Below, piece after piece: positions 22,113 to 32,788 of a stretch of 64,000 nt of DNA. Each line of letters starts with the position of its first letter. Position 1 is the first letter of the stretch. The position numbers and the translations under genes were made by a program. Under the pieces are notes generated by a model. It was not told the origin of the DNA, made no database searches, and was given only the letters and a program-made list of their open reading frames with translations. Location of the stretch: assembly GCA_020881915.1 (NCBI GenBank), contig JAJFPB010000001.1, forward strand, positions 1,178,001 to 1,242,000. Reading direction: 5' to 3'. Source of the DNA: Paramyrothecium sp. XJ0827 (taxonomy: Eukaryota; Ascomycota; Sordariomycetes; Hypocreales; Stachybotryaceae).

Positions 22113-23333
22113 TTACGAAAGGTGAAGCGTGTTCGTCCCGTTACCGAAAACATTGGATACAATGTTCTTTCCATTCACAGGACCATGATACACTGCACCG
22201 GTAATCGTCGCGGCCGGGGTCTCGGCATCCGCCTGCATGCTCGCCGTCGGACGGCCCTCCGTGCGCGGATACCTCTCCACAATCGCCCTTGTCACACACG
22301 CCGCCATCGCAGAGGAAAAGTTCTGCCATGCCTTATTCTTGTGGCTGTCCGCATAGTCCGACACCCCTTTGACAACCAAGCATGGCAGCTCGTTCCAGAT
22401 ACCCGCGCCCTCCATCTCAACACCGAGCAGCGGCGAGCCAGTGCGTTTGAGCAGGTACTCGGCCAACGTTTCGCGCTTCTCACTAGACATGAGGACATTG
22501 TCAGCCGACGAGAAGCAGCCAAAGAACACCTCGCGCTGCTGGGCGTCATCAATGCTGCCCGCACTTTCGAGTGCGAGCAGCCGTTTGTGGCGGTTCCGCC
22601 GCTTGACGAGACGCGAAACATCGCATTTGAGATCGATGCACGAAGCCTCGCGAGCCTCCTCACAGACAGGATCCGAGTACTGAAGGCAGCTGTCACACTG
22701 GGAGCACGAAGCTGAGGATTGATGCTTATGGCGGTAGTTCGCCTCGAATAAACGGTCCTGGCTTGCACCGGGATAGGCGTAAGCTGCTCTTGGCTCGCCA
22801 TCGCGGCCTTTGCCTTGGATAATCTTCAGCAACTCTTTGGCGCGTTCCTCGAGATCGTCACGTTCCGAATCTGTCTCCAAAGTGGCAATCAGGTGCGCAA
22901 CACCTTTCGGGGGTCCCCCGAGGGCTGAGTCTAGGCGTTCCGCAATCTCGAAGTGGTCAGGAAATTGCCTACCCAGATCGGTTTGCACCACATGCTTACC
23001 AACGACAACGTCGCCCAGTAGTAGCTCATGGAATTTGTTGGGAACGCCTCCGCATACCCCGGTGAGAATCACGAGAGACAAGTTTGGAAAACTTGATCGC
23101 AGGCTTGCCGCGGTGCCTGCGGCATTGATTTTCCCCAGCCTTGGAATCCGAACTAGAACGACTGGATGATCGCCCATCCGTCCGATTGTGTAAACATTCG
23201 GGTCTCCTGGAGCGCGTGCATGGGATCTTGTCTTGTCCTTGTCTTCGAGGAGAATCTCGATGGCATTGTACTCGCACGCCACCGTGCACAAGATTGCCAA
23301 TTCGATTTGGTCCGGGCTGGCAGTGGAGGTCAT
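22113..23333 (-). CDS. nucleoside phosphorylase-domain protein with C-terminal amyloid-like motif (putative NLR effector), 406 aa
   Basis: Intronless from ATG 23333; the frame stays open upstream to 23558, but that part is not domain-like. Residues 1-360 form a PNP_UDP domain of the type found at the front of fungal NLRs. It has ILCTVACEYNAIEILLED at the start, YTIGRMGDHPVVLVRIP, LTGVCGGVP, the Cys-rich middle (SCSQCDSCLQ), GVEMEGAGIW and KGVSDYADSHKNKAWQ. It carries no NB, ankyrin or TPR part, so it is a free-standing effector domain. A Pro/Ala/Thr-rich linker leads to the final 25 residues, which contain YHGPVNGKNIVSNVFGNG. That motif closely matches the N-terminus of the divergent NLR gene. 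The domain would cleave or transfer nucleosides in the cytosol. Regulation by recruitment to the NLR is inferred. Confidence 0.85.
   Translation of the reverse strand: MTSTASPDQIELAILCTVACEYNAIEILLEDKDKTRSHARAPGDPNVYTIGRMGDHPVVLVRIPRLGKINAAGTAASLRSSFPNLSLVILTGVCGGVPNKFHELLLGDVVVGKHVVQTDLGRQFPDHFEIAERLDSALGGPPKGVAHLIATLETDSERDDLEERAKELLKIIQGKGRDGEPRAAYAYPGASQDRLFEANYRHKHQSSASCSQCDSCLQYSDPVCEEAREASCIDLKCDVSRLVKRRNRHKRLLALESAGSIDDAQQREVFFGCFSSADNVLMSSEKRETLAEYLLKRTGSPLLGVEMEGAGIWNELPCLVVKGVSDYADSHKNKAWQNFSSAMAACVTRAIVERYPRTEGRPTASMQADAETPAATITGAVYHGPVNGKNIVSNVFGNGTNTLHLS
22116..22190 (-). other. C-terminal amyloid-signalling-like motif of the phosphorylase-domain protein
   Basis: Residues 382-406. 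Gly/Asn/Val-rich and almost free of charge, with YHGPVNGKNIVSNVFGNG at its core. It lies behind a flexible linker, as amyloid motifs of fungal effectors do. It pairs with the N-terminal motif of the adjacent NLR. Confidence 0.65.
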
Positions 23334-23698
23334 TTTGAAGCACTGAACGCAATATTTAGAGCTGAGACTACACATAAATTCGCAGATGCTTTTTGTTAAG
23401 TGCGCCTGCTGCAATGACGGCCTTATATGATAAGGGTTTGCCCTCAGGATCAGGCTGAGGCTGAGACTGAAAGTGCAGAAAGTTGCATAGCCGATGGTAC
23501 TCACGTGGAAGGCTCTCTGATGTTGCATTAGGCATCCGTGATCTTTCCCCGCAAACAAATGCCTCTATCTCTTTGTAGGCTAATTTACACCTTACAAGCT
23601 GCTGAAGTGCGACTGGAAGGCGTGTGCTCGGCGGTTGCTCATGCCTCCATGCGTGCGGCTTCAATCCGCCTCAAGCACTTCCCTTCAACCCTGGCAGA
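23334..23698. promoter_or_regulatory. shared divergent promoter region of the effector/NLR pair
   Basis: Only 365 bp separate the two start codons of the head-to-head genes, so their promoters must overlap. No individual element is certain. Co-regulation is inferred from the arrangement. Confidence 0.5.
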
Positions 23699-26417
23699 AT
23701 GAATGGCACGGAATACCGCGGGCCGGTTAACGGTCACAACGTAGTTTCTGCAGCAGTTGGCGCCGGCGGGATCATCAACAACAATTTCAGCGCGCTGTCA
23801 ACAGCTCATCGCGCCCCACAATGGATTCCTCTTCCCCAGAATGAGGGTATTGTGTCCCGCCCCGATCTTGTTGCGCAGATCAATAGTCTCCTCCCAGACG
23901 CGGGTGGTGGCCAGACTGCAGCATTGTATGGCCTCGGTGGTTCAGGGTGAGTCCCTCATCGCTTGGATTCGAACTTTTCTAGCGCGATTGTTGCTGAATA
24001 GATTCCCCAGGAAGACACAACTGGCGCTCGATTACGCATACCGGCGGAGCAAAGATAAATCTTGTGCCGTGTTTTGGGTACATGCTGAGGACGAAGTGAC
24101 ATTCACACGGGATTACCTGGAAATTGGTAAACTCCTCGAGCTGAAGGGCGAGAATCTAGCCCCGGACGATCTACTAAGTGCTGTACGGAACGGCATCCAG
24201 AAGCAAACTCAGTGGGTGTTAATTGTTGATAACGCTGATAATTTGGGATATTTTGGTGTGGGAAATACCGTTGAAGAGACAACCGAGGCTATGGACAAGA
24301 TGTCTCTTGGTAGAAAACCAACACTTCAGAGGACCAAGCCCGCGCTATTCCCAAAATCAAAGCCTGAGACCTTGCCAGGAAGATTGTCCACCTCGAAACG
24401 AATGGAATCCACCACTAAGCACATGACAGCTCAGAATGCGGTGCTAATCACTCCCAAGAGGCTTGACAAATACATTCCCACTGGTCCTCAAGGCACAGTT
24501 CTGTGGACGACCCGTGACGAGGACATTATTGTGAATCTAGTCGATGCGCATCGAGGGGTCGAAGTATCCCATATGAAAGAGGAGGAAGCGAGGCAACTTC
24601 TCACGAGAACAAAAATAAGGCGTACTGGCAGCGAGGACGCAATCGAAGATATCGATGCGCTGCTCAAGGAACTTCAATGGCTCCCTTTGGCCATCTACCA
24701 GGCTGCCTCTTATATGCGCGAAACAGACACGAGCGTCAAAGACTACCTGGCCATGCTGTCGGGGGGAGAGCAACGGTGGAGCGTGCTCAGCGAGACGCAC
24801 CATGACCGGCACCGGCCAGAAGGCGCATCAAATTGTGTTCTGGCGACTTGGGACATTTCCATCAAACGCATCGAGGGGATAGATCCGCTCGCGCACAAGA
24901 TCCTGCACATCATCGCATTCTTTGAGAATCAGAACATCCCATTCGATTTGATCCAAGCCGCAGCAATGTATACTCAAGCCGTTGATGGAGAAAAAAGGAC
25001 AGTCCAGCATAGCGCAGCAAAGGTGGGAAGGGCAGTCAGACGGCTCATGAACTTCTCATTCCTCTCGAAGCAAACCAATGTGCTGCGATACGAGATGCAC
25101 AAGTTGGTGCAGGAAGGCGTGCGATACAGACTTTACGGAATGGCGACAGAGACTGCAACACAGCTAGAGGGGCCAAGGGCGGCGCTGGCATTGAATAAAG
25201 GGCCGAAGCCAACGACAAGAATAAGGCCGGTAACGCTCAGGGGCGAACAGGGGCGAAGAGCCTCGCGACAAAGCCCAGTGCGACCGACAGCTGACGAGCA
25301 GCAGCAGAAACTTGGGCAATACTTTGCAAGGGCCGCCTTGTCCATAATCGAGGAGAAATTCCCAGAGGAACCAGAATACGGAACATGGGATGAGTGCGAG
25401 AAGTACCTACCGCATGCGATGCAAGTCACAAATGACGTCGACGTGTGCCAGCAGAACGTCCGCCTAGGTCTCTTGCTTCAAAAAATCTCGGGGTACCTGC
25501 ACGAGCGCCAAAGGTGGAGAGAAAAAGAGTCTGTGGATCTTAAGTCGCTGTCATTACTGCAGGAAAAGCTTGGTGAATCCCATGCTCATGTCCTTAAGAG
25601 CCAGGAAAATTTGGCTTCCACGTACTGGGGCCTTTGCCGTTATAAAGATGCTGAAAGTATTGATCTCAAGGTCCTCCGAAAGCTGAAATGTTTCTTGGGG
25701 GACACGCACCCCAGTACACTTGCAAACATATATAATCTTGCATTGACATATTTTAAGCAGGGTCGGTACCTCGATGCAGAGAACCTGGCCACTCAAGTGT
25801 ATCAAGCGTACAAGCAGAAATTTGGGGAGAGATCGCGAGACACCATGGACTCCCAACGCTTGCTTGCTCACACATTCCTCCACCAAAGCCGATTAGAAGA
25901 CGCAGAGACCATTCTTGGGAAATTATTGCTCATATCCAATGAAGCTCTAGGAGAAACACATCCAGACACATTAGAATCGCAAATCTTGCTGGCGGTGGTA
26001 TATCGAGATCAAGGCCGACTTAGTGAGGCCGAAGAACTCCAGACAAAAGTAATGGAACACCTAAAAGATCGCCAAGAGGAGTTGGCCCGTGTTTTTGACT
26101 TCACACGAGCGAATCTCGCATTTACCTATTACAAGCAGTGTCGGTATCAGGAAGCAGAAATACTAGAGCGCCAAGTGCTCGAGTACCGATGTAAAGTTCT
26201 AGGAGATAACGATTCCAAGACTATTACTACAAAGAATAACATGGCATGCACTTACCATGCTCAAGGAAAAGTTGAGCTTGCAATCGCCATGATGGAAGAG
26301 GTGGTAGCTCAGAGGTTTCAAGTACTAGGAGCCGACCACCCTTACACGGTGGCTTCACAGGAAGGACTTGAGTGCTGGAAGAGCTCCCTGGAACAGTCTG
26401 AAAACCAAGAACCATGA
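23699..26417 (+). CDS. NLR (STAND) receptor: amyloid-like motif, NB-ARC, TPR repeats, 884 aa
   Basis: Exons 23699-23946 and 24011-26417; the 64-nt intron splits the P-loop, as it does in the second NLR here. Residues 6-31 are a Gly/Asn/Val-rich motif (YRGPVNGHNVVSAAVGAG). A linker, WIPLPQNEGIVSRPD, leads to the NB-ARC: Walker A LYGLGGSGKTQLAL (residues 76-89), Walker B WVLIVDNAD, an unusual Lys/Ser/Thr-rich insertion of roughly 70 residues, GTVLWTTRDED, and LPLAIYQAASYM. A winged-helix-like region follows. From about residue 600 to the end there are six or more TPR units of about 42 residues (recurring LGETHPDTLESQ, LAxxYxxQGRxxEAE). This is a cytosolic self/non-self or stress sensor; its ligand is unknown. 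The effector is probably the divergent phosphorylase gene. Confidence 0.9.
23714..23791 (+). other. N-terminal amyloid-signalling-like motif of the NLR
   Basis: Residues 6-31, YRGPVNGHNVVSAAVGAG followed by an Asn-rich end. It precedes the NB-ARC directly in place of a folded effector domain, which is the position of amyloid motifs in fungal NLRs. It matches the C-terminus of the neighbouring phosphorylase-domain protein. Confidence 0.65.
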
Positions 26418-27616
26418 AGTTCGGCTGTGGAATATTATGACCGCCGGTTTTTGCACCCTGTGCTTTAGTAGAACTGGGTAAAATTGCCCTGGAGATGTCG
26501 TGTGAGATCACGGTAATAGTACGCTAAGAAATATGGCAAATACAGTGGTGCTGAGGTTACTTTCTCAGGGTTCACGAACTTGCCAGCTGATGTGATATTG
26601 TGGAAGAACTACTAGTCATTCGTGTCTCACGTTTTACATGATTCAGCGCAGACTCAGAGTAGTTTTGGGGTGGCAAAGAATACAATTATTGTCATGCCTC
26701 ACCGGCTTTTAGTGGATGTGCATGCCTCAATTGTTTCTTTGAAAAATTCCAAAAATCTCTTGGCTATGTATCGGGCTAGACAGGACTCTTGGCGGAACTT
26801 CCATCTCGCAATCCGGTCAATTATTTGTGGTTGCATTATGGTCGTCGCATGATTCTAGCCTGCGAGCATGCCATTCTCCATTCCTTATTAGTATTGCATT
26901 GAAGAATTTGCTTTAGTAGAATGCCCCCAGCCATCCATATGTACGGCCTGTCATGTTCAGCCTTTCATTATCAGCGGTGAGTCGTTTTGCCATTGTTGCC
27001 CTCTACTATTCACTTGATTTGTAGCTAACTAAGCTCTTCCTAGATTCTGACCTGGCTAGTTTTGCATAAATTACCCGAGTCGAAGAATGGTCGTATAATA
27101 TTTCATTGATAACCGCCGAGGGCTAGTGTGAGAGAATGTCTATTCATGCATTCGCTCTACCGGAGTAAACGTTCTTTTACTTATTAGAGAGCTTGGGTTT
27201 GGGTGTCATTGTCTGCCAAACAGCAATTAAGACTTTCTGAGAATTCAAACTCTTAATTGTAGATGTTAATTGGCCGACCGAATACTCCTGTCGATAGTCA
27301 CAAGAAATCTGTCCCAATTTTGATGATTCAGCACGAGACCAGAAAATAAACAAGCGGAACAGGGAGAGTTTTCTTTGAGATTTATCATCAACAAGCTTAG
27401 CACAGTGGTAGTGGAAGCACTATGAACAAATCGAGATCTGTAAAATAAAGTGGCTCATTCAATTCTACTTCTTTAACCATGCATCGTCAAACTAGCAGGT
27501 TCATTCTTTTGCACAATAAATTCGAGGGGCGTACTATCTATCTCTTGTACAGAATACCATCGCTCTCTTCACCTGATACTTTCTTCTCTTATGGATTCGT
27601 TCTAACTTGTTTTCTC
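26418..27616. other. non-coding stretch, nothing recognised
   Basis: AT-rich flank downstream of the NLR. No supported gene or repeat. Confidence 0.55.
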
Positions 27617-28024
27617 TCAGATCTTCTCGGGGACAGCAGTGAAGCCACACACAGCTGCTGCCCTCGTAATCGAAGCACCGTAGTATTGCCAGATGTTGAA
27701 GTCATTGGCGCATTGTAGGCAAGCGTCGTAGCGGGCGATCCAAAGATAGTTCTCACAGTATCCGGCCTCCCGAGAAAGGGAGATGGACAGACCTGAATTG
27801 ACACATGAGCACTCTCCTTGAAGCAATCCAGATACCTACTCCTCGAACGTACCGCAGTTTTCGTGGCAGAGATATGCGGGAGTTCCCGGGGCAGGTGTTT
27901 CCTGTCGTGCCGCAAGCGGCATGGTTTCTGGGAATTCCCAAGCTCCCTGAGATCGGGAGCTCAGAGGATTGGCAGCTGCGAACGTAGCAGCCAAAGCCGC
28001 GGCTGAGATTTGCGAGAAGAGCAT
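27617..28024 (-). CDS. small secreted cysteine-containing protein, 115 aa
   Basis: Exons 27853-28024 and 27617-27792 flank a 60-nt intron (GTACGT...TTCAG). A signal peptide (MLFSQISAAALAATFAAA) is followed by a short linker and a domain with PAYLCHENCG, GYCENYLW, YDACLQCANDFNIWQYYG and AAAVCGF. That pattern (CHxxCG, then CLxCA...IWxYYG, then a final C) is a family of small secreted proteins common in filamentous ascomycetes and without known function. Six cysteines could make three disulfides. It is likely secreted or wall-bound. It sits between two immune-type loci but on its own, with a long gap upstream. Confidence 0.8.
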
Positions 28025-30295
28025 TCTGGTTGTGGTATAGGGAATGGCGGAAGAAGAAACAAATGGACTTGCTGTTGAGGGAAGCTGAGGATGGGACTGA
28101 AGATCAGGAGTAGCAGAGGGTCAAGTATTTGTACTCGAACTTTCTCAAATAAGTACTCTCCGAGAACCCGAAAAATTGCCTGTGCAAACAGGATAATAGG
28201 GGCCATCCTTGTAGACTCTAAGAACCGTCCTACGCAACGTCACGAGCGCGTACCAAAGCGCTCTAGATGCTATGCCAAGCCTTTTCAGATTACTTCACAA
28301 GCAATTAAAGTGTCTTGGAAGTGGAGACTGATCCCAAGAATGGAATCTGGGCCGGAAATCTGACCACAATAATTCCTCTTGCCCTGAACCCTGACCCTGC
28401 CATTATGGCTGTTCCTGTGTGGGAACCACGTTAGTTCGTCCAACGTTAATCTAATCTCATCTTATCAGATCATCAAAAGTGGTTCCCTCCTTTCAATTTG
28501 GTTTAGTGTCGGCTTTCCATCACCACATTTCTCTTGGCAAGCTCCTTGGCTGGTGAAGTCTCGTGGAACCTTTGACCGACACTCGGACCGGTGTCGGAGT
28601 ACATCAGCGTTGCACCACGGGGATTATTGCAATAATACGCTCATCAGAGCTAGATGAATTTGCAGCGTCCATCTCTTGGCTGGTCTCCTCCAGCCCTTCC
28701 AGCTCGGAGGTTGGTAATCGAACTCTTGCGCATCTCATCAGCTCTATGTACAATCCCCTGTCGAGACGGTTGCGGCTTTTAATTGTTACCGATATACTCC
28801 ATAGTGGGCTCATGTTAATCTTGCGTGAACAGTCGGCAGCAGATTTTTCCCATTGACCCAGAAGAGGGAACTCAAGCGCCACGATGCATATACAAAACAT
28901 CCACTAACGTCTAAGTACGCTAGCGGGCTCAAATTCCCAAATCTGTAAAAACCTAGGCCGGGTTGTGATTCACTATCCTCGAAAATTTCGCAAATCATGA
29001 GTAAGGCCCTAAAGCGCTGTTCCTTGTTGGCCTCGCACGGTTGGCGAAAAATCCTCGAACCTTCCGTAAGCATATCATCGATTCTTTCTGCTGGCCGGAA
29101 CTAGAACGGTTTACTGGTTGACTCCGTGATGAAGAAGCTCGCTTCTCTTCCCTGTCGCCTTGGGGCCCACAATTGCGTTCTTCTAGGATCTCATTGATAT
29201 CGAGGAAGTCGGGCTTTCTGTTATCGAGCTATTTTGCAGAGTCAGAAGGAGATTTGTCTAGAATCGGTAAATGCACCTTCTTTCTACAATTCCCCACTAC
29301 TGGAGGGTTTGATAAAAAGAGGCAGCGGCCAAGTGGGCTATTTATTACCCATTTTCGTGCTTTGGAGAGCGAATTTGCGCATGATTTCCAAACTGAGAAA
29401 AGCACCTCAAATTTGGGCAACCCAGCCTCCGGAACCTATGCAATGTGGTAAAACACCTTCAACTGTTCTGTGCGGACCCTAATATTCTACTCGACCACTC
29501 CGTCCCACATCTGCTCGAGTCTAGAGTGTTCAGCAAAGACATTGGCCTAGCAAGATATTATCCATGAAGCAGCCTAAGAGACGACATTTTTGACACACCC
29601 ATACCTCCTTTGCTTCAGTTTGAGCGCATGGAGTTTGGTTATCGCCGAGTCACTGGTTTAAATGATCTGTACTCTCTCACAGCGTGGAATGATGAAGAGT
29701 TGCATTTTGGCCTATCCCCAAGAGATGCCGATCTCGAAGCCACGACAAGAGAAGCCACCAGGGAGAATTAGAACAATGCTTTGGAGCTCCACATTGGCGC
29801 ATTAAATGCGTGAGGTGTTTGGCCGCGCGAGCCAGCGGCATGACTTGGACGCGCGCTTGCGAGTGAAACGAGTTTGGTACTCAGGTACCATGCAATATCT
29901 ACATGCTGCTTGACAAATCGTTCCCTCTCGCCGCTTCTATTCTCTTCTAACTGACAGCCCACTGCATAAGAAGACCTGAGTTGGCAGGAAGTGGGTACGG
30001 GGGATACAGGCTGAGTGCCACAGGTTCACAGGTAAAGCTACTGTTTAAAACTTCCACGAAAACATTGACTTGGCTGGGACTTGGCATTCTTCGCTAGTGA
30101 GGTAAACAAAGGAAGATAGAGGCCAGTAGATCGCAATAGTCCAAGGCACCATCAGTTGCTTACAAGGCATAATTTTTCAGCAATAAATGTTATGCACCTA
30201 TTGGACTTGTGGAATCGTGAGGTATGGCCGAGAAGTCAGTGAGTCATCTTGAATGCGATTGCGACTCCCTTACGCGCTGACTGACATTCTATATC
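28025..30295. other. long gap with faint coding relics
   Basis: Between about 28560 and 29780 on the plus strand several broken frames read like protein (LDEFAASISWLVSSSP, then LRLLIVTDILHSGLMLIL, and later DLYSLTAWNDEELHFG). They lie in different frames with stops between, and no splice model joins them. They are probably the remains of one gene of unknown family. The remainder shows nothing. Confidence 0.25.
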
Positions 30296-31966
30296 TCAGA
30301 TGTCCCTCTCCACGACTTGCACCCACATATCGGACATGATGAATAACCCAAGGATGTACTGAGCATTCCAGGGCTTTGTCGGGTCAATCAAAGCAATGTC
30401 AAAATTTCGAAACAACTAGAAAGGCGGTCAGTATGCTGCGTCCGATATCCTGACTTCACTTTGTGCCTGATCCTCACGGAGTTCAAACAAAACACGTACC
30501 TCAAAAACCGTCTTGACAATCTCCAGTTGCGCAACTGGCCTGCCCAGGCACTTCCACCGCCCATGTCCAAAAGTCAGCTCGATCGTGCGGAGCATGCGCT
30601 CCGACTTCTCCTCGTCCGGCTCGAATCACCGCTCAGGCCGGAACACGTTGGTATCCTCGCCGTAGATCTCCTTGTTGCGGTGCATGGCGTTGCCGGAGTA
30701 TCCAATACAGGTGCCGCCGGGAATGAAGACGTCCTTGCCGTCGACTTCTATCACGTCTCCGCCACGGGGGACGTCGCGGGAGAAGAACGACGGGACGGGC
30801 GGGAACATGCGCCAGCCCTCGCGGATCACTGCCTGCAGGTATGGTAGCTGCTTGCCCTGCGCGGCGGAGATGATTCCTTCTCCTGCGGCGGGCGCCTTTC
30901 CATCGCGTACAGCGTCATCGATTTCCTTTTGTAGCGTGGCATACACACGTGGGTTGGTCATGACGTGTAGCAGAATAGCCCGGATGCTCCCGGCCGTAGT
31001 GTCGGAGCCCGCGATGATCTGCTCCGCTGCCTCAGAACGCAGCGCATCATCGCGCAAGCCATGCCGCATGAACGAGGCTAGCATGTCCGAGCGTTTATCT
31101 GTTGGGTTCGCCGCTCGCTCATTCACATACTGGTAGCACGTCTGCAGCATATGCCCGTAACCGGTGCCGTCGCCCGCCGCTGGGGCGATGAACTTCCCAA
31201 TGATGGGTGCCTGAACGATCCAGCTGAGCCCCATGGCCAGCAACAATCTGTTGGCGAGGAGCCCCTCTTCAGAAGACTTGAGATAGTCGTGGACGTCCGA
31301 GTCGACATCCAGCATACCAAACGTCTTGCCGAGACCAACGCCGCTGATAACGTCGAGTGTAAAGTACTGAACCTTCCTCGCAAGGTCCATGGGGACGGCT
31401 TTGGTCCCTGTGGAGATATACTTCGTGCGAATAAGGTGAAGAAGCTTCTGAACGCTTCCATCAATGGAGTTTTCGAGGTCGAGATTCTCGCGGCCAGAGT
31501 ACTAAATAAGGTAAGCTAATGACGTCCTCGTGATGAACGACCCTTATAGAATGAGTCCTACCCCTGGCATCATTTGCAATCGTCGTATCTCATGCTGCTC
31601 AGTATTCGACATCGTGAAGACATTATCGCGTCGGTACTCGATCCGCAAAGCCTGGTAGTACCAGTCGCTGCGCTTGTACTCTGGCTCCTTGTTCACATGC
31701 ACCCAGACCTCGGGCGACGACGTGAGAAGAAGGTTGGGCCCTATGCGCGCGATGGGGCCATGTTTCTCATTCACCGCGGCATACCATTCATGACAGTCCC
31801 TGCTAAGCAACGCCAGGCTATGCGGCCAGTCGCTGAAGCCGGTCCATGCTGGGCCTCCGAATTGTCTTAGGCGATGGAAGACAAAGAATTTTCGAAGGAC
31901 GTAGATTAGCCCCAGAGCACCGGCGATGGTAAGGGCGTGCTCGTATAAGACCGCGAGAATTGCCAT
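30296..31966 (-). pseudogene. cytochrome P450 interrupted by one in-frame nonsense codon (508 codons)
   Basis: Three exons (31562-31966, 30500-31501, 30296-30415; introns 60 and 84 nt) close as a full P450. It has an N-terminal membrane anchor (LTIAGALGLIYVLRKFFVF), the I-helix AAEQIIAGSDTTAGSIR, the K-helix ExxR in VIREGWRMFPP, a FRPER block, and the haem loop FGHGRWKCLGRPVA with the cysteine ligand. The single defect is a TGA at 30626-30628, exactly where the family normally has Trp after FRPER. Translation would stop before the haem cysteine, so the product would be inactive. Everything else is intact, so the loss is recent, the codon is a sequencing error, or readthrough occurs. The intact form would be an ER-bound monooxygenase of unknown substrate. 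Confidence 0.85.
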
Positions 31967-32788
31967 GACGAGCTAGGCTTTCTTACTAGCTAACGAAAGG
32001 GGGAAAAAAGAGTCGATGTTGGGCTGCGAAGCATATCGACCCTCCAGACGTGGACAGCCGAGGCAGTTATGACTTGGAGCTTCCCCGCCCGGTCTCTTCA
32101 GCAAGAGCCTGTAGCATCACAAGGAGATGCGTGAGGCACGGGTTCTGAACCACCAATCTTACGCCAAGCAGTTGCATGCAGCGTTGTCAACAACCCAATG
32201 GCAATCGCCATCGTAATCAGGTGCAGATCAGCCCTCAGATAGACAGTCAGAAGTGCATAGAGATTCCCAAAAAGCAACATATGCCGCGGTGCACCACAAC
32301 GGGACCCACAAAGAAGGGTGCGTAAAAGCGGACTCGATCAATTGCAACATCTTACCTCCAATCCGAGCCATATCCTTACTGCGTTCTGACTTGAGCGCAC
32401 CATTTCGCCTCAAGCATACGGTCACCCATGACAATGCGTGGTCTATTCACTGGAGGCTCTGGCTATGTGTCATTGTTCAGGCGGTATTGGTGCACATGAT
32501 GTGTGGTAAGCTGCGAGTTTCTGCCAAACAAAATAGTGATTGCGTCGCAAGAATATCTGCATTTGCAAATACGTTCATGTCTTTTGCCTGGTACTATTCC
32601 GTTTCATGTGCCACGGTTCAGTCAGGCTCATTCTGTCCTACATATATGACGCACAGGGTGTTGCCACCACGAAGCTATCGAGTCGCACATATAAAAAAAA
32701 ATGTACTAGGCGAAACCCACATATCACATATGAGAGTAACGCTGACGTGTTCTTGAGTTACCAATCTCCAGTCGCATTTGTGATCCAA
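31967..32788. other. gap with a possible broken membrane-protein fragment
   Basis: On the minus strand at 32098-32434 two overlapping frames read as hydrophobic protein (HPSLWVPLWCTAAY, then MLLFGNLYALLTVYLRAD and ITMAIAIGLLTTLHA). They join only by a frame change near 32280. This may be the remnant of a small membrane protein; it is too weak to call a gene. Confidence 0.25.

Noticed and set aside
22014..22715. 233-aa plus-strand open frame
   Set aside because: It lies opposite the phosphorylase-domain gene, is Arg/His-rich and shows no domain; it is the antisense shadow of that gene.
23334..23558. N-terminal extension of the phosphorylase-domain protein by 75 residues
   Set aside because: The frame is open, but the extra residues are not domain-like, and the ATG at 23333 starts exactly at the conserved part of the domain.
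32098..32434. Possible small membrane protein next to the broken P450
   Set aside because: Two hydrophobic frames need a frameshift to join, and no intron closes them; kept only as a remark on the gap.
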